A stretch of 64,000 nt of DNA from Takakia lepidozioides (GCA_030704615.1 CM060732.1:30175053-30239052); one strand, 5' to 3'. Counted from the stretch's first letter, positions 11,140-21,295 are shown. Notes: generated by a model from the sequence alone, not told the origin. Program-made: numbers and translations.

Positions 11140-11829
11140 ACCAGGCTGCCCTCGCGACTGCAGCACGTCGCCAATGGCGACGTGTTTTTTGGGCGGGGAT
11201 CGCAAGCAGCGATGGTCGGGCGTCGCAAACCCCATTTACGGACGGCAACGCCCGACACCCCCTGCGACGTGTTTTTTAGTCCGGGGGTCGCAAGCCGCGA
11301 CGCCCTGGCGTCGCGGAGACCGCCACCCTGCCTGCGCCACGTTTGTTTTTTGATTAAATTTAAAACAAAAGCAACGCCGGAGCGTCGCAACAACCCACGC
11401 CCGGGCATGGCGAAGACCGACTCCTGCTGTTTTGTGCCACGCCCAATAGTCGCTTGGCGTACCACCCGGCTGACTCCCAGGCAGGTTAGAAAAAGAAAAA
11501 AATGGATACGACGCCGCGCCGGCGCCCCCACCAACGCCGTCGGCTGGAGGGCCGCAACGGCGAGACGTCGCTCGAAGAGGCTCCTGCAACGGCGTGGATG
11601 GCCTAAAAAACCGACGTCCGACAGTCGCGGGAGTTGGGGCGGGGGCTCGCGACCCCCATACGTCGCATTTTTGCGACGTCATTTTGGCGACGCCCTTGCG
11701 ACTGCAGGGCGACGGCCGGGCGTCGCAAATTCTGCGCCTTCCGCGTGCCCGAAAAGGGCGTTTTCCTGACGCTGCTGCGTGGCCTTGGCATGGCGCGGGC
11801 GTCACAAAGGCCCCCATTTTCCTGTAGTG
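11140..11829. repeat. CACTA subterminal repeat region and terminal inverted repeat
   Basis: Many copies of CGTCGCA, GGTCGCAA and GCGACG-type words are spread over this GC-rich block in both orientations, and it ends in CCTGTAGTG at 11829. Long open frames across it are composition artefacts. Subterminal repeats of this kind are transposase-binding sites in En/Spm-type elements. Confidence 0.65.
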
Positions 11830-12791
11830 CATGCACAAGCCAATTATCCATGTCAAGCAATTTAGATCCATTGTCTGACCCAACACCTGGCGTCGTGATG
11901 CCTCTGACAGAGCTGGCACAGATGTAGTGCCCGTGACAAACCCCATTGCCAGCTCGCGCTCATCCGCATTGGGCTCCACCAATTGTTGTAGCACACTGTC
12001 CCAAATCAACCCAAGACCATTGTCTCGAAAAGCATGAGACGAGGGAAAGCTCATGAGCGTAGACAAGGTTGTACGTGGCTGCCCCACTCGATTAACCATT
12101 GCTAGAGATGGACGGTCATCATGTCGCACCCTCTGTGGTTGCCTCCCTTGGTCCAAAATGCCCTCAACCGTGAGATTGGGTGGCCGTTGAATGGAATCAT
12201 ATGCTCCTTTGAGCAGCTCTGGTGGTGCAAGATTGGTCCACCACAATCGAGGTCGATGAGCGCATGATCCCACCGCTGCTGCATCGCCGATCCAATCCAA
12301 GACCGCACCTGATGCACACTGGCCATAACCCTGGCCCGAGAGTCCCCCATAAGAGGAACAATCTCCAAGATATAGGCTAGAGGTTGCACTTGCCTCGTCT
12401 GCAAGTCACGCAACACTCTCAACATCTCCCAAAACAAATGCGATCGTGCATCATGCAAGCCATTCCCATGACCTACGGGAGAGTATCCTTGGCAAGGCCA
12501 TCCAGCTATCACCAAGTCAATGACACCATGCCGGTCCAAGTCATCCGCCCCCAACATGGTAATGTCTGATGGCAAGGCCTTTTGGTACCCTTGAATTGCT
12601 GAGAGAGGCAGCAACTCAGGGTACTGGTGTGTGAGCAAGACAACGTGGCACATAGAAATTCGCCGAGCTATCTTATCCTTGTCCACATACAAGTACTTTT
12701 GTACTTTAATCCCAGCTTGCAACACTCCTGCAAGCCCAGTGCTCATGCCTCCAAACAGGTCTAGCAAACAAATCCCTGAGTTAGGTGGTTG
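11830..12791 (-). pseudogene. C5 cytosine-DNA methyltransferase domain of a retroelement
   Basis: The catalytic domain of a DNA (cytosine-5) methyltransferase is nearly complete. Motif I is DLFGGMSTGLAGVLQAG (SAM binding, about 12765-12715). Motif IV is AGWPCQGYSPVG with the catalytic Cys (near 12500). Motif VI is EIV instead of the usual ENV (near 12360). After a frameshift near 12260 come the motif VIII/IX-like RPRLWWTNL, a target-recognition region containing FPSSHAFRDNGLG and VEPNADERELAMGF, and a motif X-like RRQVLGQTMDLN. The frame is cut by the CACTA end at 11829. The neighbours (gag, linker) show that the domain belongs to a retroelement and is not a host gene. The frameshift, the EIV change and the truncation make activity unlikely. 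Confidence 0.75.
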
Positions 12792-13130
12792 TCAGGTAAT
12801 GGGCACTGTGTCCAAAGGAGCTAACTGAGGAGGTCTAGGTGATGTCACTGAACTCCCCTCACTCACCTCCTCCTGCCATGCTTGGTGCACACACTCGCCT
12901 GCTATTCGATGCAAATTCCCAACTGTACCCCACAGTGGAATATGAACAGACACATGAGGAAGCAAATCAGCCTTGTATGTCAATTGTTTGTCCTCATCAG
13001 GTGGTGGCCTATCATCTGCATGGCTATTGCCCTCCAAGAGCTCACCACCCCAAGCCACCACCCCTGAGAATGCAGCCAATGTGGGCATCATGTTCCTATG
13101 ATCCACCGCTACATTCCCAATAAACCGCAC
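12792..13130 (-). pseudogene. Linker between gag and methyltransferase
   Basis: This frame (113 codons) begins with RFIGNVAVDHRNMMPTLAAF and ends at TGA 12792-12794. It continues directly from gag after a one-frame shift near 13125. It also continues directly into the methyltransferase in the same frame, with PPNSG-ICLLDLFGG right after the TGA. I recognise no domain. The single stop could be decay or a readthrough site, and this copy alone cannot decide. Confidence 0.5.
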
Positions 13131-13945
13131 TGGGAGCAGTGCACGTCGTTGTCCAATATCCCATACCAGAATTGGACTGTTTGAGCTTGTGTAACCCCTT
13201 GGGTTACGTTTATCAAGCGCCTCATGTGCGTGTAAGCCTCCCTTAAACTCTCGGCAGGCTTTCGTTGGAACTCTTGCAAACTCCGCAATTTCTCCGTCCT
13301 TATCCCCTGGTAAATTCTCCTTAATGCCTCGAAGAACTCCACAACTGGGTTAAAGGCTGGCACGGGTGTTGGTGCTACAGTAGGAGCTTGGGTGGACTTC
13401 CCAACTCCTGTTCCACTTGACTTCCCACTGCTGCTTGCAGAAGCTGCCGGTGTAGCTGCCGGTGTCACCACTGCCCTTATGCCTCTAGTGATGGAGACAT
13501 AGTCAGGTGACCAATACATCCGCCATTCCTCAATCTCCACCTCATGTCCCCGCCTAAACTCATGGTAGTCATCCATGGGCGGCCCCTCAAGGTGCTGAAA
13601 CAGCCCCTTCCACGCCATAAAAGGCGTAAACAGTTGTGGATTGCGCATCTGCTGCAAATCACACCAACTATCAAACTCTTATATGAAGTCATCAAGCTCG
13701 ATGGTGCCCACAGCTCCAGAGTACCTACATGGCTCCTTGGTATCTCCATACATCTCCTCCATCGTGTCCCACAACAATGGCACGGAAATGACTTGCACCC
13801 TCGGCGAGAATCCTCCTGACTCCGAGTCTGAACCTTCCTCAGAAGACACTAAAGGTGAAGGTGGCCTAAACCGCACACCTCGTCTTGTATACCCACTAGT
13901 ATCGCTGGTGCTCATACCGGCACTCTCCTCAGCAATTGGTGGCAC
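13109..13945 (-). pseudogene. Gag-type protein of the methyltransferase retroelement
   Basis: The minus-strand frame starts at ATG 13945 and runs to 13109, with one in-frame TAA near 13679. The N-terminal part is Ser/Glu-rich. After the stop it reads EFDSWCDLQQM and PQLFTPFMAWKGLFQ, then a Ser/Thr/Pro/Ala-rich spacer (about 13480-13380). It finishes with a helical segment LQEFQRKPAESLREAYTHM and VTQAQTVQFWYGIL, the pattern of a Ty3/copia-like gag capsid (retrotrans_gag type). No CCHC zinc knuckle is visible. It sits immediately upstream of the linker and methyltransferase. Confidence 0.6.
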
Positions 13946-13982
13946 CTCCGTGATGAAAACTCACAACCACACCTGTTGTAAA

Positions 13983-13999
13983 CTTGTCTCTAATACCCC
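13983..13999 (-). promoter_or_regulatory. Primer-binding-site-like sequence (tRNA-Met type)
   Basis: On the minus strand the sequence GGGGTATTAGAGACAAG resembles TGGTATCAGAGC, the site complementary to initiator tRNA-Met used by many plant LTR retrotransposons. It lies about 40 bp upstream of the gag start, which is the right place and orientation. Several mismatches are present and no LTR end could be confirmed next to it. Confidence 0.35.
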
Positions 14000-14003
14000 T
14001 TTC

Positions 14004-16300
14004 CACAAGGTAACCGGGTAGATAACCCGTTGCAGCTTATGGCTTAGACTACTAGGTTCGTAATATAAACCTGCACCTGCATCCACCGCAAGCACTCCTA
14101 TGGTCTGCTGGTCATCAACCCAGCCTCACTATAAGAGAAACAATGATGGTTTGACTGGTCATCACCTAGCCTCACCACTGACAGCACGCTCTAGGATCGA
14201 CCGGTGATTAAATCCGGACCAACCTCCTATGAAAACAAGCGCCCACACAAAGCTGACATGGCGCACAGTCAAGCATGCAGGTGTGCAGGGGATCCAAACA
14301 CAAGAAAATCAAGACGACAACTCCCCCACACCAAAAACACTCCATAGTGTCGCTCCTGCAATGACACCCCAGCCCAAACCCGGACTGACTCTTGCCTCCA
14401 CATACGGAAAGGTTTTGGCCTACAGAGAGGGTGAAAGACTACAAGGAAGAGAGACTAAAGCAATTCCTAATCCCAGCATGCCCTCATCCCACTACCCTAT
14501 CTCCACACTCTCTTGCTTGAACAATAGACAAGACTACCTTTTAATGGTCTCTCAAATAACTCTCCAGGAGCCCTCAAGAATATGTCTCTCAAACAATCTC
14601 ACTAAGGCTCCCAATCCTTGCACGATGGGACTCCAAAACAGTACACCAAGGCCCCAAGAGCCTGCCAAAACTTAGCCCTCGAGGACCCCAATAGTCCCTC
14701 ACACAAGTCGCCAAAGCTCGCCAAATATTGGCCTCCAAGGACCCCAAATAGTCCTCCAAAGAACTCTAAATGGTCCTCCAAGGACTCCCAATGGTCCTCC
14801 AAACAGTCCTCCAAGGACTCCTCCTATGTCACTATGTTCCCAATGTGTTCCCAAGTTCCCAATGGGTTCCCAATAGGTTCCCAAAGTTCCCTAAGAATAT
14901 TCCTGAAAATGTGCTATAGTATTCTCCCAGTATTCCCCTGGGCCTATATGTATTCCCCTTGTATTCCCCTTAGGAATAGCCATTTCCCCCTGGCAAAAGC
15001 CATTTCCCCCTCATAGAGTAGTTCATTTTCCCCTAGGGTTTAGCCATTTCCCTCTAAGCTTTAGCCACTTCCTCCTCTATTTCTTTGAGGTTTAGCCTTA
15101 CCAAGCTAGGGTTTGTGCTCCTTGGGGCTCTATGCTTAATCCCCTCAAGCATCCATGAATTTCTCCAACTCAACTAGTTGGCCACACAACAAGCTCAATT
15201 TCTCATTGGAACTCAAAATCAAGCTTGTACCTCCTTTGGCAAGCCACCAAGCCTTGTCTCCTCTCAAGCCTTTGTCATTCAAGCTCCATTCACTTGCTAG
15301 CTCAAGAGCCACTCCTCTCAAGCTTGAAATTGCAAAGCTCAAGCCAAAAACATGCTCCACACATGCATCACCTCATACACAAGGGAATCAACTTGCTCCC
15401 TTCACCTTCGAGCTCTCTTCAAGCTTGAAGTTGGAAGCCACACTTGGGAAGCATGCTCCACATAAGCATCACTTGCTTGATCAACCATCCACCACAAAAC
15501 TTAAGCCCAAAGGGAATGAATACATGAGCTTCACCTTTCCCTTCCTTGTCTTATCACATGCTAATGTATGGTTGAAGTTGCTATGCATGCCTTGAGCCAC
15601 AATCTCTTTTCTTCATGAAGACCACCTCCAATGATCTCCTACATGTGCTCCAAGCTCTTCAATGCTCTAGGCTTGGTTTCACATCATCATGGATAGAATT
15701 TTCACCCATATGCTTCCCTTCGAACCTCTTGAGCTTCCTAATGCTCTCCAAGTGCTTGCCCTTATTGTCTTCAAGCCCAAGCCTATGTAGCTCCTTGGCT
15801 TCCTTCCACAACATCCACACTTGAGCTTGCTTAACCCTAGATTGATAGTGAAATGAGTACTAACAATCATTTAGTTTCTCTCCTCAAGCCATGACACACA
15901 CCATTGACTCCATAATGCATAGAAATGATTCTCAAACCCTAGAATCCATGCTTCCACACACACAAGACTTCCCTCTTGCAATCCTTGCAAATCTTGTGGC
16001 AACAAGCTCCTTCTTGAGCTCTCCAACATCTTGGTGTAACACCACAAGTATCTTTCCTTGCAACCCTTGTGATCTACAAGAGCTCCATCTTTGAGCTCTC
16101 TACCTCCTTAGGGCAAAGCAATATCTCTCAAAGCCCTAACACCACAATGATTTTCCTTTGCAATATATGCAACACCTTGCAACACAAGAGCTATCTTCCC
16201 AAGCTCTTCAACACACAAGGCTCATGGAGGCTCAACTACAAGAAGATGAGCCCTCCTCTCTCACTATCTCTCCCTCTCCAATGCACATAGCAAAATCCTT
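14004..16300. other. Low-complexity region, no recognisable gene
   Basis: At 14640-14830 a degenerate short tandem repeat of the type CAAGGACTCCCAATGGTCCTC occurs. At 14840-14890 words of the type GTTCCCAA repeat. From 15050 to 16290 the sequence is rich in CAAGCT/CTCAAG words on the plus strand. Open frames there are products of this composition. It could be the LTR or leader of the minus-strand retroelement, but no LTR boundary can be shown. Confidence 0.45.
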
Positions 16301-17244
16301 AAATTATGTCAACATGTGTTGACAATGACTGTAGTTGGTCATTTAGCTCATATCATTGTTTGTTTGCAATGGATCATCCAGTTTCTTAATTAATTTGGTA
16401 ATAAAAGACAAAGTTATATGTAGAGAAGCAAATATGACTCCCCCCCCCCACATTTATGCACGTCGTACCAAGCCCGAATGACCTTTTATACAAAAAAGTT
16501 AGAGGAAATCTGTATATTCAAGGACATTTGTGAAATTGACGATTGAACTCAATGTTGTGGATTAGAGAAAACTTATTTTTACACCCACAAGACATCATAG
16601 CTATATTCTTTACTTATTCTTTCAACATGTGTAGTTTGGAATTTCACACTATTTTTGTCATGATGAATTCAACAACTATAATGCTTATACATAGGCCAAA
16701 CACAACCAACTACCAACTTGAATTTCTAGTAAGAAACATGTGTACAAGTCAATACAAACACCTTAACAAATTGTAACTAATTTGCAAGTATCCGCCACAA
16801 AAATAGAGCGGACTTTTTTTAGGAGGACCATGTAGAATGCAGGGTGACATGCATGATGGTAGTTTCATTTGAAAGTGCGTGCCTTTTCTTGTCCTTGTAT
16901 GCATTGTGTATACAAGTTTTGGATTTGGGGCTGTGGATTAAGTAGTAGCAGGGGTATGTTCTGGTGGTTGTGATTGTATATTTTGTCCAAATATACATTT
17001 TTATAGAGCTTGTTGTTTTGGCCTGGATATGTGGTGTTAGGTGTGGTGTTTTCGACATGAGCAGTGTGTAGGCATTTGCCTGGTTGTTGTGGTAGTTTTT
17101 CTTGGGGGAGCCTGATTGTTGTAATGTTGGATTATACATTTATGAAACGGGTCTTTGCAGGTGTATTGTTGTGTGTGTGGCCCTGGTAGGCATCATAGGT
17201 TGGAGTATAATCGTAGTATACTGCAAGGCAAACTAGAGAAAGCG
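16301..17244. other. Intergenic stretch, nothing recognised
   Basis: Moderately AT-rich sequence with short open frames of no recognisable family. It ends at the left target-site duplicate of the large hAT-like element. Confidence 0.4.
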
Positions 17245-17252
17245 GCTAAAAT
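17245..17252. repeat. Left target-site duplication GCTAAAAT
   Basis: The octamer GCTAAAAT stands directly before the element end CCTAGTTGTCA and is repeated at 30850-30857 directly after the other end. Eight bp is the target-duplication length of hAT transposons. Confidence 0.6.
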
Positions 17253-17489
17253 CCTAGTTGTCATCCCTGACGTGACGTGGTGCTGACACGTCGGTCGTCA
17301 CGTCGAATCCGGACGTTTATCCACGTAATTTTTTTACATTTGACTTTTACGATTTACTTCTACCCTTTGTAATGACATGGTAGCCACGGTGTAAAGCAGA
17401 CGTGGCCAATTATTAAAAATTATTAATTATTTTTTAAAAATAAATCTATATATATTGGCGGTCCCATATAATTTATTATTTTTAATAAA

Positions 17490-17895
17490 AGCGACTGCCC
17501 ATATTGGCGGTTGCTTGTAATTTAATATTTTGTTAAATTAAGCGACCGCCAGTATTGGCAGTCGCCGGTAATTTATTTATTTATAAATGAAGCGACCGCC
17601 CATATTGGCGGTCGCCCCTAATTTATTTATTTTTTAATGAGACGACCGCCGAAATTGGCGGTCGCCCGTAATTTATTTATTTATAAATGAAGCGACCGCC
17701 GAAATTGGCGGTTGCCCGTAATTTATTTATTTATAAATGAAGCGACCGCCCATATTGGCGGTCGCCCGTAATTTATTTATTTTTAAATGAAGCGACCTCC
17801 CATATTGGCGGTCGTCCGTAATTTATTTATTTTTAAATGAAGCGACTGCCCATATTGGCGGTCGCTTGTATTTTATTACATTTTAAAATAAGCGG
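17490..17895. repeat. Left palindromic array, eight units of about 60 bp
   Basis: Eight tandem units each hold a near-perfect palindrome, GCGACCGCC and GGCGGTCGC separated by about six A/T-rich bases. The spacers are AT-rich, of the type TAATTTATTTATTTATAAATGAA. Differences inside one arm are often not mirrored in the other. Similar arrays recur at 26270-26445 and 29965-30680. As subterminal repeats they probably are transposase-binding sites. Confidence 0.85.
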
Positions 17896-18153
17896 TCGCG
17901 TGTTTTTTTTTTCCTTAGAAATCCAGGGATCCGCCGTGTGGTGTTTAGTTTTTTATTTTTAATCATGAAGCGGCGCCTCGGCCAGCCACGTGGCGAGGTG
18001 CCTCGGGTCAGGAAAAACGAAAATGAGATGGGGGGAGGTGGTTTTGAACCCTTGACCTCTCCCATGTGGGTGCGCGTGACGAGGTGCGACTGGCCTGTCG
18101 CGCCTTTTCAAGCATAATGCCATTTTTTTTGGGAGGGGGGGCTGGTGGGCGCC

Positions 18154-18161
18154 TATATAAA
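18154..18161 (+). promoter_or_regulatory. TATA box of the cargo gene
   Basis: TATATAAA is preceded by a GC-rich segment and followed about 25-30 bp later by a pyrimidine-rich start region. The ATG of the downstream frame lies at 18472. The placement fits a plant core promoter for the kinase-like gene. Confidence 0.5.
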
Positions 18162-18471
18162 CCATTCCCCCCTCCTTTTCTGATCACTTTTGCCCCTCTT
18201 GTGGTGTGGTTCCTTGGCATCCCGTAGTCCTTTCGGACTTCGTTGCTTGGCACTGCCAACGGGAGGTTATTTGGGGGGGGGGAGGTTTTGTCGATTTTCT
18301 ATTGGTCAGTCCCACACATTTGTTCACGGTACAATCAACGTATCACCATTTTGCCGTTTCCAGATCTTCGGCAGCCTGTTTTTTTGCAGAAAACTACGAA
18401 GACACCATCCACACGCGTTCATTGCCATTTTTCTGAGGTTTTGGACCCTGTAGTGGGCAAAGGTTTATACA

Positions 18472-19759
18472 ATGTCGGGGGTTGTGAATTCAAGTTCTAG
18501 GGCGGGATCGTCTGGGGGGCGGAGGAAGAGAAAACGTGCCCACGAGCGGTATAGCCAAGTCAACAAGCCAGACTACCCGGGACCGGATGCCTTGGATAGG
18601 GTGAAAAAAATGGTAGCAGATTATTTCAAGGGTAGGGACATGATGAGGCTGGAAAGTGCTTATGTTAGGCATGGATGGGAGGGGTTTCAGATTTTCCAGC
18701 AAAATATGGAGTGGAAAATCACAAACGCTTTGGCGGGGGCTAAGTGGACGGCGGACAGGGACAAGCTGAAGTTCAATCGGTGGATCCAAAGCAGGGCGAA
18801 AGACATCACGTGGAATTTGAGGCAGCTAATGAAGACATGGAGGGGTAGAATAACCGGGGGTCGAGTGCCCTCCGCCGAAGCCGAGTTAATGCGGCGTGTT
18901 GAGTATTGGGCTTGCTCAGCAAGTCAGAATTCACATCGCCGGACTAGGGTTGTCCCTTGGAAGACGGGGTCATCGGGCGGAGGAGGCACAACTAGTCTTT
19001 ATTACTGAACTCTAGTGCGAAGGTGGTAGAGATTGGTCCTTACAAAGAAAGAGGGTATGTTAAGGTCCGTCACTATAAGATTGTTGGCGATTCTAGAATA
19101 CCGGAGCGTTAGGAGCTAGCGGGGAAAAAACCCAAATCCAAAAATCGAGAAAAGGCGTTGAGACAACATAACGACGACTGTTTGGTAGTGAAGTTGCAGC
19201 ATCCGGGTGTTATCTCGTATTTTGCTGTGAATGCACGTGAGGTAGAGGGTTAACTCGTTGGTGGAATGGGGGGACAATACGCGACATGCTGAACCTTGAC
19301 AGAAAATGGGGCAACGATTCGGACAACAAGGTGATTTTGGAACAAAGGGGAACGGAAGCAAAGTTCCAAGAATGCGATCGCTTGCTTCGTTTCCGGAAAG
19401 TGCGCAGTAAACTTGCATTGGCACTGGTGTGCATCATGGATGTTGTCCACAAGAACGGTGTCTTGCACAACAACTTGTTCCCCAACAACATCTTGTTGCA
19501 TTTTCCAGATGGCACCGAGGAGATCAAGATTGGGGTGTGTGATTGGGGCTTAGCCACCCCATTGGGCATACGCAAAGCCTCGTCGTACCAGTTTGAAAAC
19601 CAAGACAAGTTGGACCGGGAACTCGCGAAAAGATGGTGGGTGGAAAAAAATATTGCATCGGTTTTCAATATGAATGTCACGCCCCCCCCAGGACATGACG
19701 TCGGAGGCTTTTGCCGTTGGGAAGATAGCGGTACGAATAAATGGCGGCGTTCATTATGA
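18472..19759 (+). pseudogene. Transposon-borne gene: orphan N-terminal domain plus degenerate kinase domain
   Basis: The first frame (18472-19008) begins MSGVVNSSSRAGSSGGRRKR, a basic start, and contains PGPDALDRVKKMVADYF and WIQSRAKDITWNL; I do not recognise this domain. A frame change near 19000 leads to KVVEIGPYKERGYVKV, then VVKLQHPGVISYF (the strand-4 region of a kinase N-lobe). The next part (19286-19759) holds KNGVLHNNLFPNNILLHF, a catalytic loop with HNN in place of HRD, and IGVCDWGLA, with D-W-G in place of DFG. Several stops interrupt the joined frame near 19110 and 19250. The catalytic Asp is replaced by Asn, so even the ancestral product may have been a pseudokinase. It sits inside the hAT element behind its own TATA box. 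Confidence 0.55.
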
Positions 19760-20116
19760 TCAAAGTATGTTCCAGGACCAATTTACGGGAGGTTGTTGGC
19801 ATTCAATGATATAAAGGTTGTACGACAACAACAAGAATGAGAGAGTCACATTTTCGGTTCATGGCTCAATTGGCCTGAGCCGAAAGACGTATATAGGACA
19901 GAGTAGACCATAGTTTCGTAGATATGACATTTCTGGCGGTACAATGGTTCTTTTATGAAGACATAACTCAATTTTGATCGTGCATGTAATAAATAAAGTC
20001 CCATTGTAAATACTACATTGCATATGCTCGACCCTGGCACCTGTCATCGCAACATAAATGGTTTGTGTACTGGCTCACTGTTTATATTTGTAATGTTCCA
20101 AGGTTTCGGATAGGGT

Positions 20117-20402
20117 TATGAGAAAACAATGTATTAGTTCCGTAGGAGTTAGACAACAAACGTCTTCTCTCATTCAACTGTGCGACACTGTCATGAGAGG
20201 CATGGATCGGAAAGTAATAGGTGCACATGCGACCTCCGAACGTTTGATACTAGGTCTCTACTTAAACGTGTGGAGGTCGCATGTACACCTATTACTTTTT
20301 TATCCATGCCACTCATTGTAGTATCACACAGTTGAATGAGATATGGAACGTTTGTTGTCCAACTCCTATGGATCCAATATATCATTTTCTCAGTACCATG
20401 TC
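20117..20402. repeat. Long inverted repeat 1 (arms about 130 bp)
   Basis: TGAGAAAA opens the left arm and TTTTCTCA closes the right arm. Between them GTAATAGGTG..CATGCGACCTCC on the left is mirrored by GGAGGTCGCATG..CACCTATTAC on the right, around a loop near 20255. The arms match over most of their length but have diverged visibly. Confidence 0.8.
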
Positions 20403-20569
20403 AGAAACATTGAAACATTCGCAAATACAAACAGTGCCACAATACACGGCCGATTTTGTTGAAATGACATTTGTGAGGTTCGAGCGTATGCAATTTATTA
20501 TTTACAACGGAATTTTATTTACTCGGGGGACCGGTACTGCTGTTGGAGCACAACTGATGGTGCGAGTTC

Positions 20570-21000
20570 TCTATTGATTGGAGCTGTCACAACCAATGTC
20601 AACAATCATATTTACGGTAAGGTGTTTCATGCTATTGTTGTTCCTGTAGCTGAATTTTGTAGTACTCTTTTTGCTATTCCCATGCCAATGTCCTCTGAGA
20701 CTGTCATGTTCAAACGGACGTATCAGCCACCCCGGCCAGGTTGCAGGTTGGAGCCATGGCCCACCATAAATTGAATGAATTGAAGATTTTGTGCGAAGTT
20801 CCTAGTTTCATGTTCGTGGTGGCTGATACGGAATTCGGAATATGGCAGTCGCAGTGGACCTGATGTTGTTGGCATGGGAGTAGCAAAATGATTCCTAAAT
20901 AATTCTGCTACATGAACATCGGCAGTATGAAACACCTTGCAGTACATATAATTCTTGATATTGTTTGCACGGATTATTTGTGTTTGTGTTTTCAAGTGGC
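20570..21000. repeat. Long inverted repeat 2 (arms about 150 bp)
   Basis: AAGGTGTTTCATGCTATTGT with CTATTCCCATGCCAA on the left (20615-20690) is mirrored by TTGGCATGGGAGTAG and ATGAAACACCTTGCAG on the right (20870-20945). CGTATCAGCCACC at 20718 pairs with GGTGGCTGATACG at 20818. Confidence 0.75.
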
Positions 21001-21031
21001 GAACATTTCCGCCATGGTGCGGAAGACGTGC

Positions 21032-21123
21032 ATTGGCCACATTAAACGGTTGATGTGATACCATTTCACAAATGTATCACATCGCATTTGTGAAAATGTA
21101 TCATATGAACCGTTCCATGTGGC
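21032..21123. repeat. Inverted repeat 3 (arms about 40 bp)
   Basis: GGCCACATTAAACGG and CATTTCACAAATG on the left are mirrored by CATTTGTGAAAATG and CCGTTCCATGTGGCC on the right, with a loop of about ten bases. Confidence 0.75.
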
Positions 21124-21295
21124 CTACGGGAGTCTTCGATGGGTACGAGATCAATGTGGCCTACGAGATGTGCTTCCACCAACAAACATGTGATCATTTC
21201 AGAAGCGCTAGAACTTTGAAGCGACGATGGGCAAGGTTCTTCATCCAGATGTTCAACATGCTGAGGTCTTCTGTAATGTCTCTTGCTTCGTAATG

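Larger units (their letters stand above)
9245..11829 (+). mobile_element. CACTA/En-Spm transposon, right portion and terminus
   Basis: The right end reads TTTTCCTGTAGTG, the reverse complement of CACTACAGGAAAA, which is the classic terminal inverted repeat of plant CACTA elements. Inside it lies about 690 bp of CGTCGCA-type repeats, and inside those a four-exon gene on the plus strand. The terminus cuts directly into the minus-strand methyltransferase frame of the neighbouring retroelement, so the CACTA inserted there. The matching left terminus was not found. It may lie left of the window, with LINE and direct-repeat insertions in between. Confidence 0.6.
11830..14003 (-). mobile_element. 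Retroelement with gag followed by cytosine methyltransferase
   Basis: Read on the minus strand, the order is a primer-binding-site-like sequence (13983-13999), a gag-type protein (13945-13109), a linker (13130-12792) and a C5-methyltransferase domain (12767-11830). The CACTA terminus then cuts the element off, and no protease, integrase or reverse transcriptase is seen after it. LTR limits are not identified. The linker and methyltransferase share one frame, separated only by a TGA, so the original product was probably one polyprotein. Several stops and frameshifts make this copy defective. Confidence 0.6.

Noticed and set aside
10702-11769. 355-codon open frame on the plus strand
   Set aside because: It is a shadow frame over the last exon of the CACTA gene and the GC-rich CGTCGCA repeats; Arg/Pro-rich composition without a domain.
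11236-12300. 354-codon minus-strand open frame as one gene
   Set aside because: Only its first part (12300 to about 11830) is real methyltransferase sequence; the rest is CACTA repeat DNA read through by chance.
17490-17895. Regular palindromic repeats that look like a CRISPR array
   Set aside because: The spacers are also repeated, the genome is a plant's, no cas genes exist, and the same palindromes flank a hAT transposase.
18025-18110. B-box-like GGTTCAAAACC on the minus strand upstream of the cargo gene
   Set aside because: Possibly a tRNA-derived relic, but the A-box is not convincing and it overlaps the promoter region of the cargo gene.
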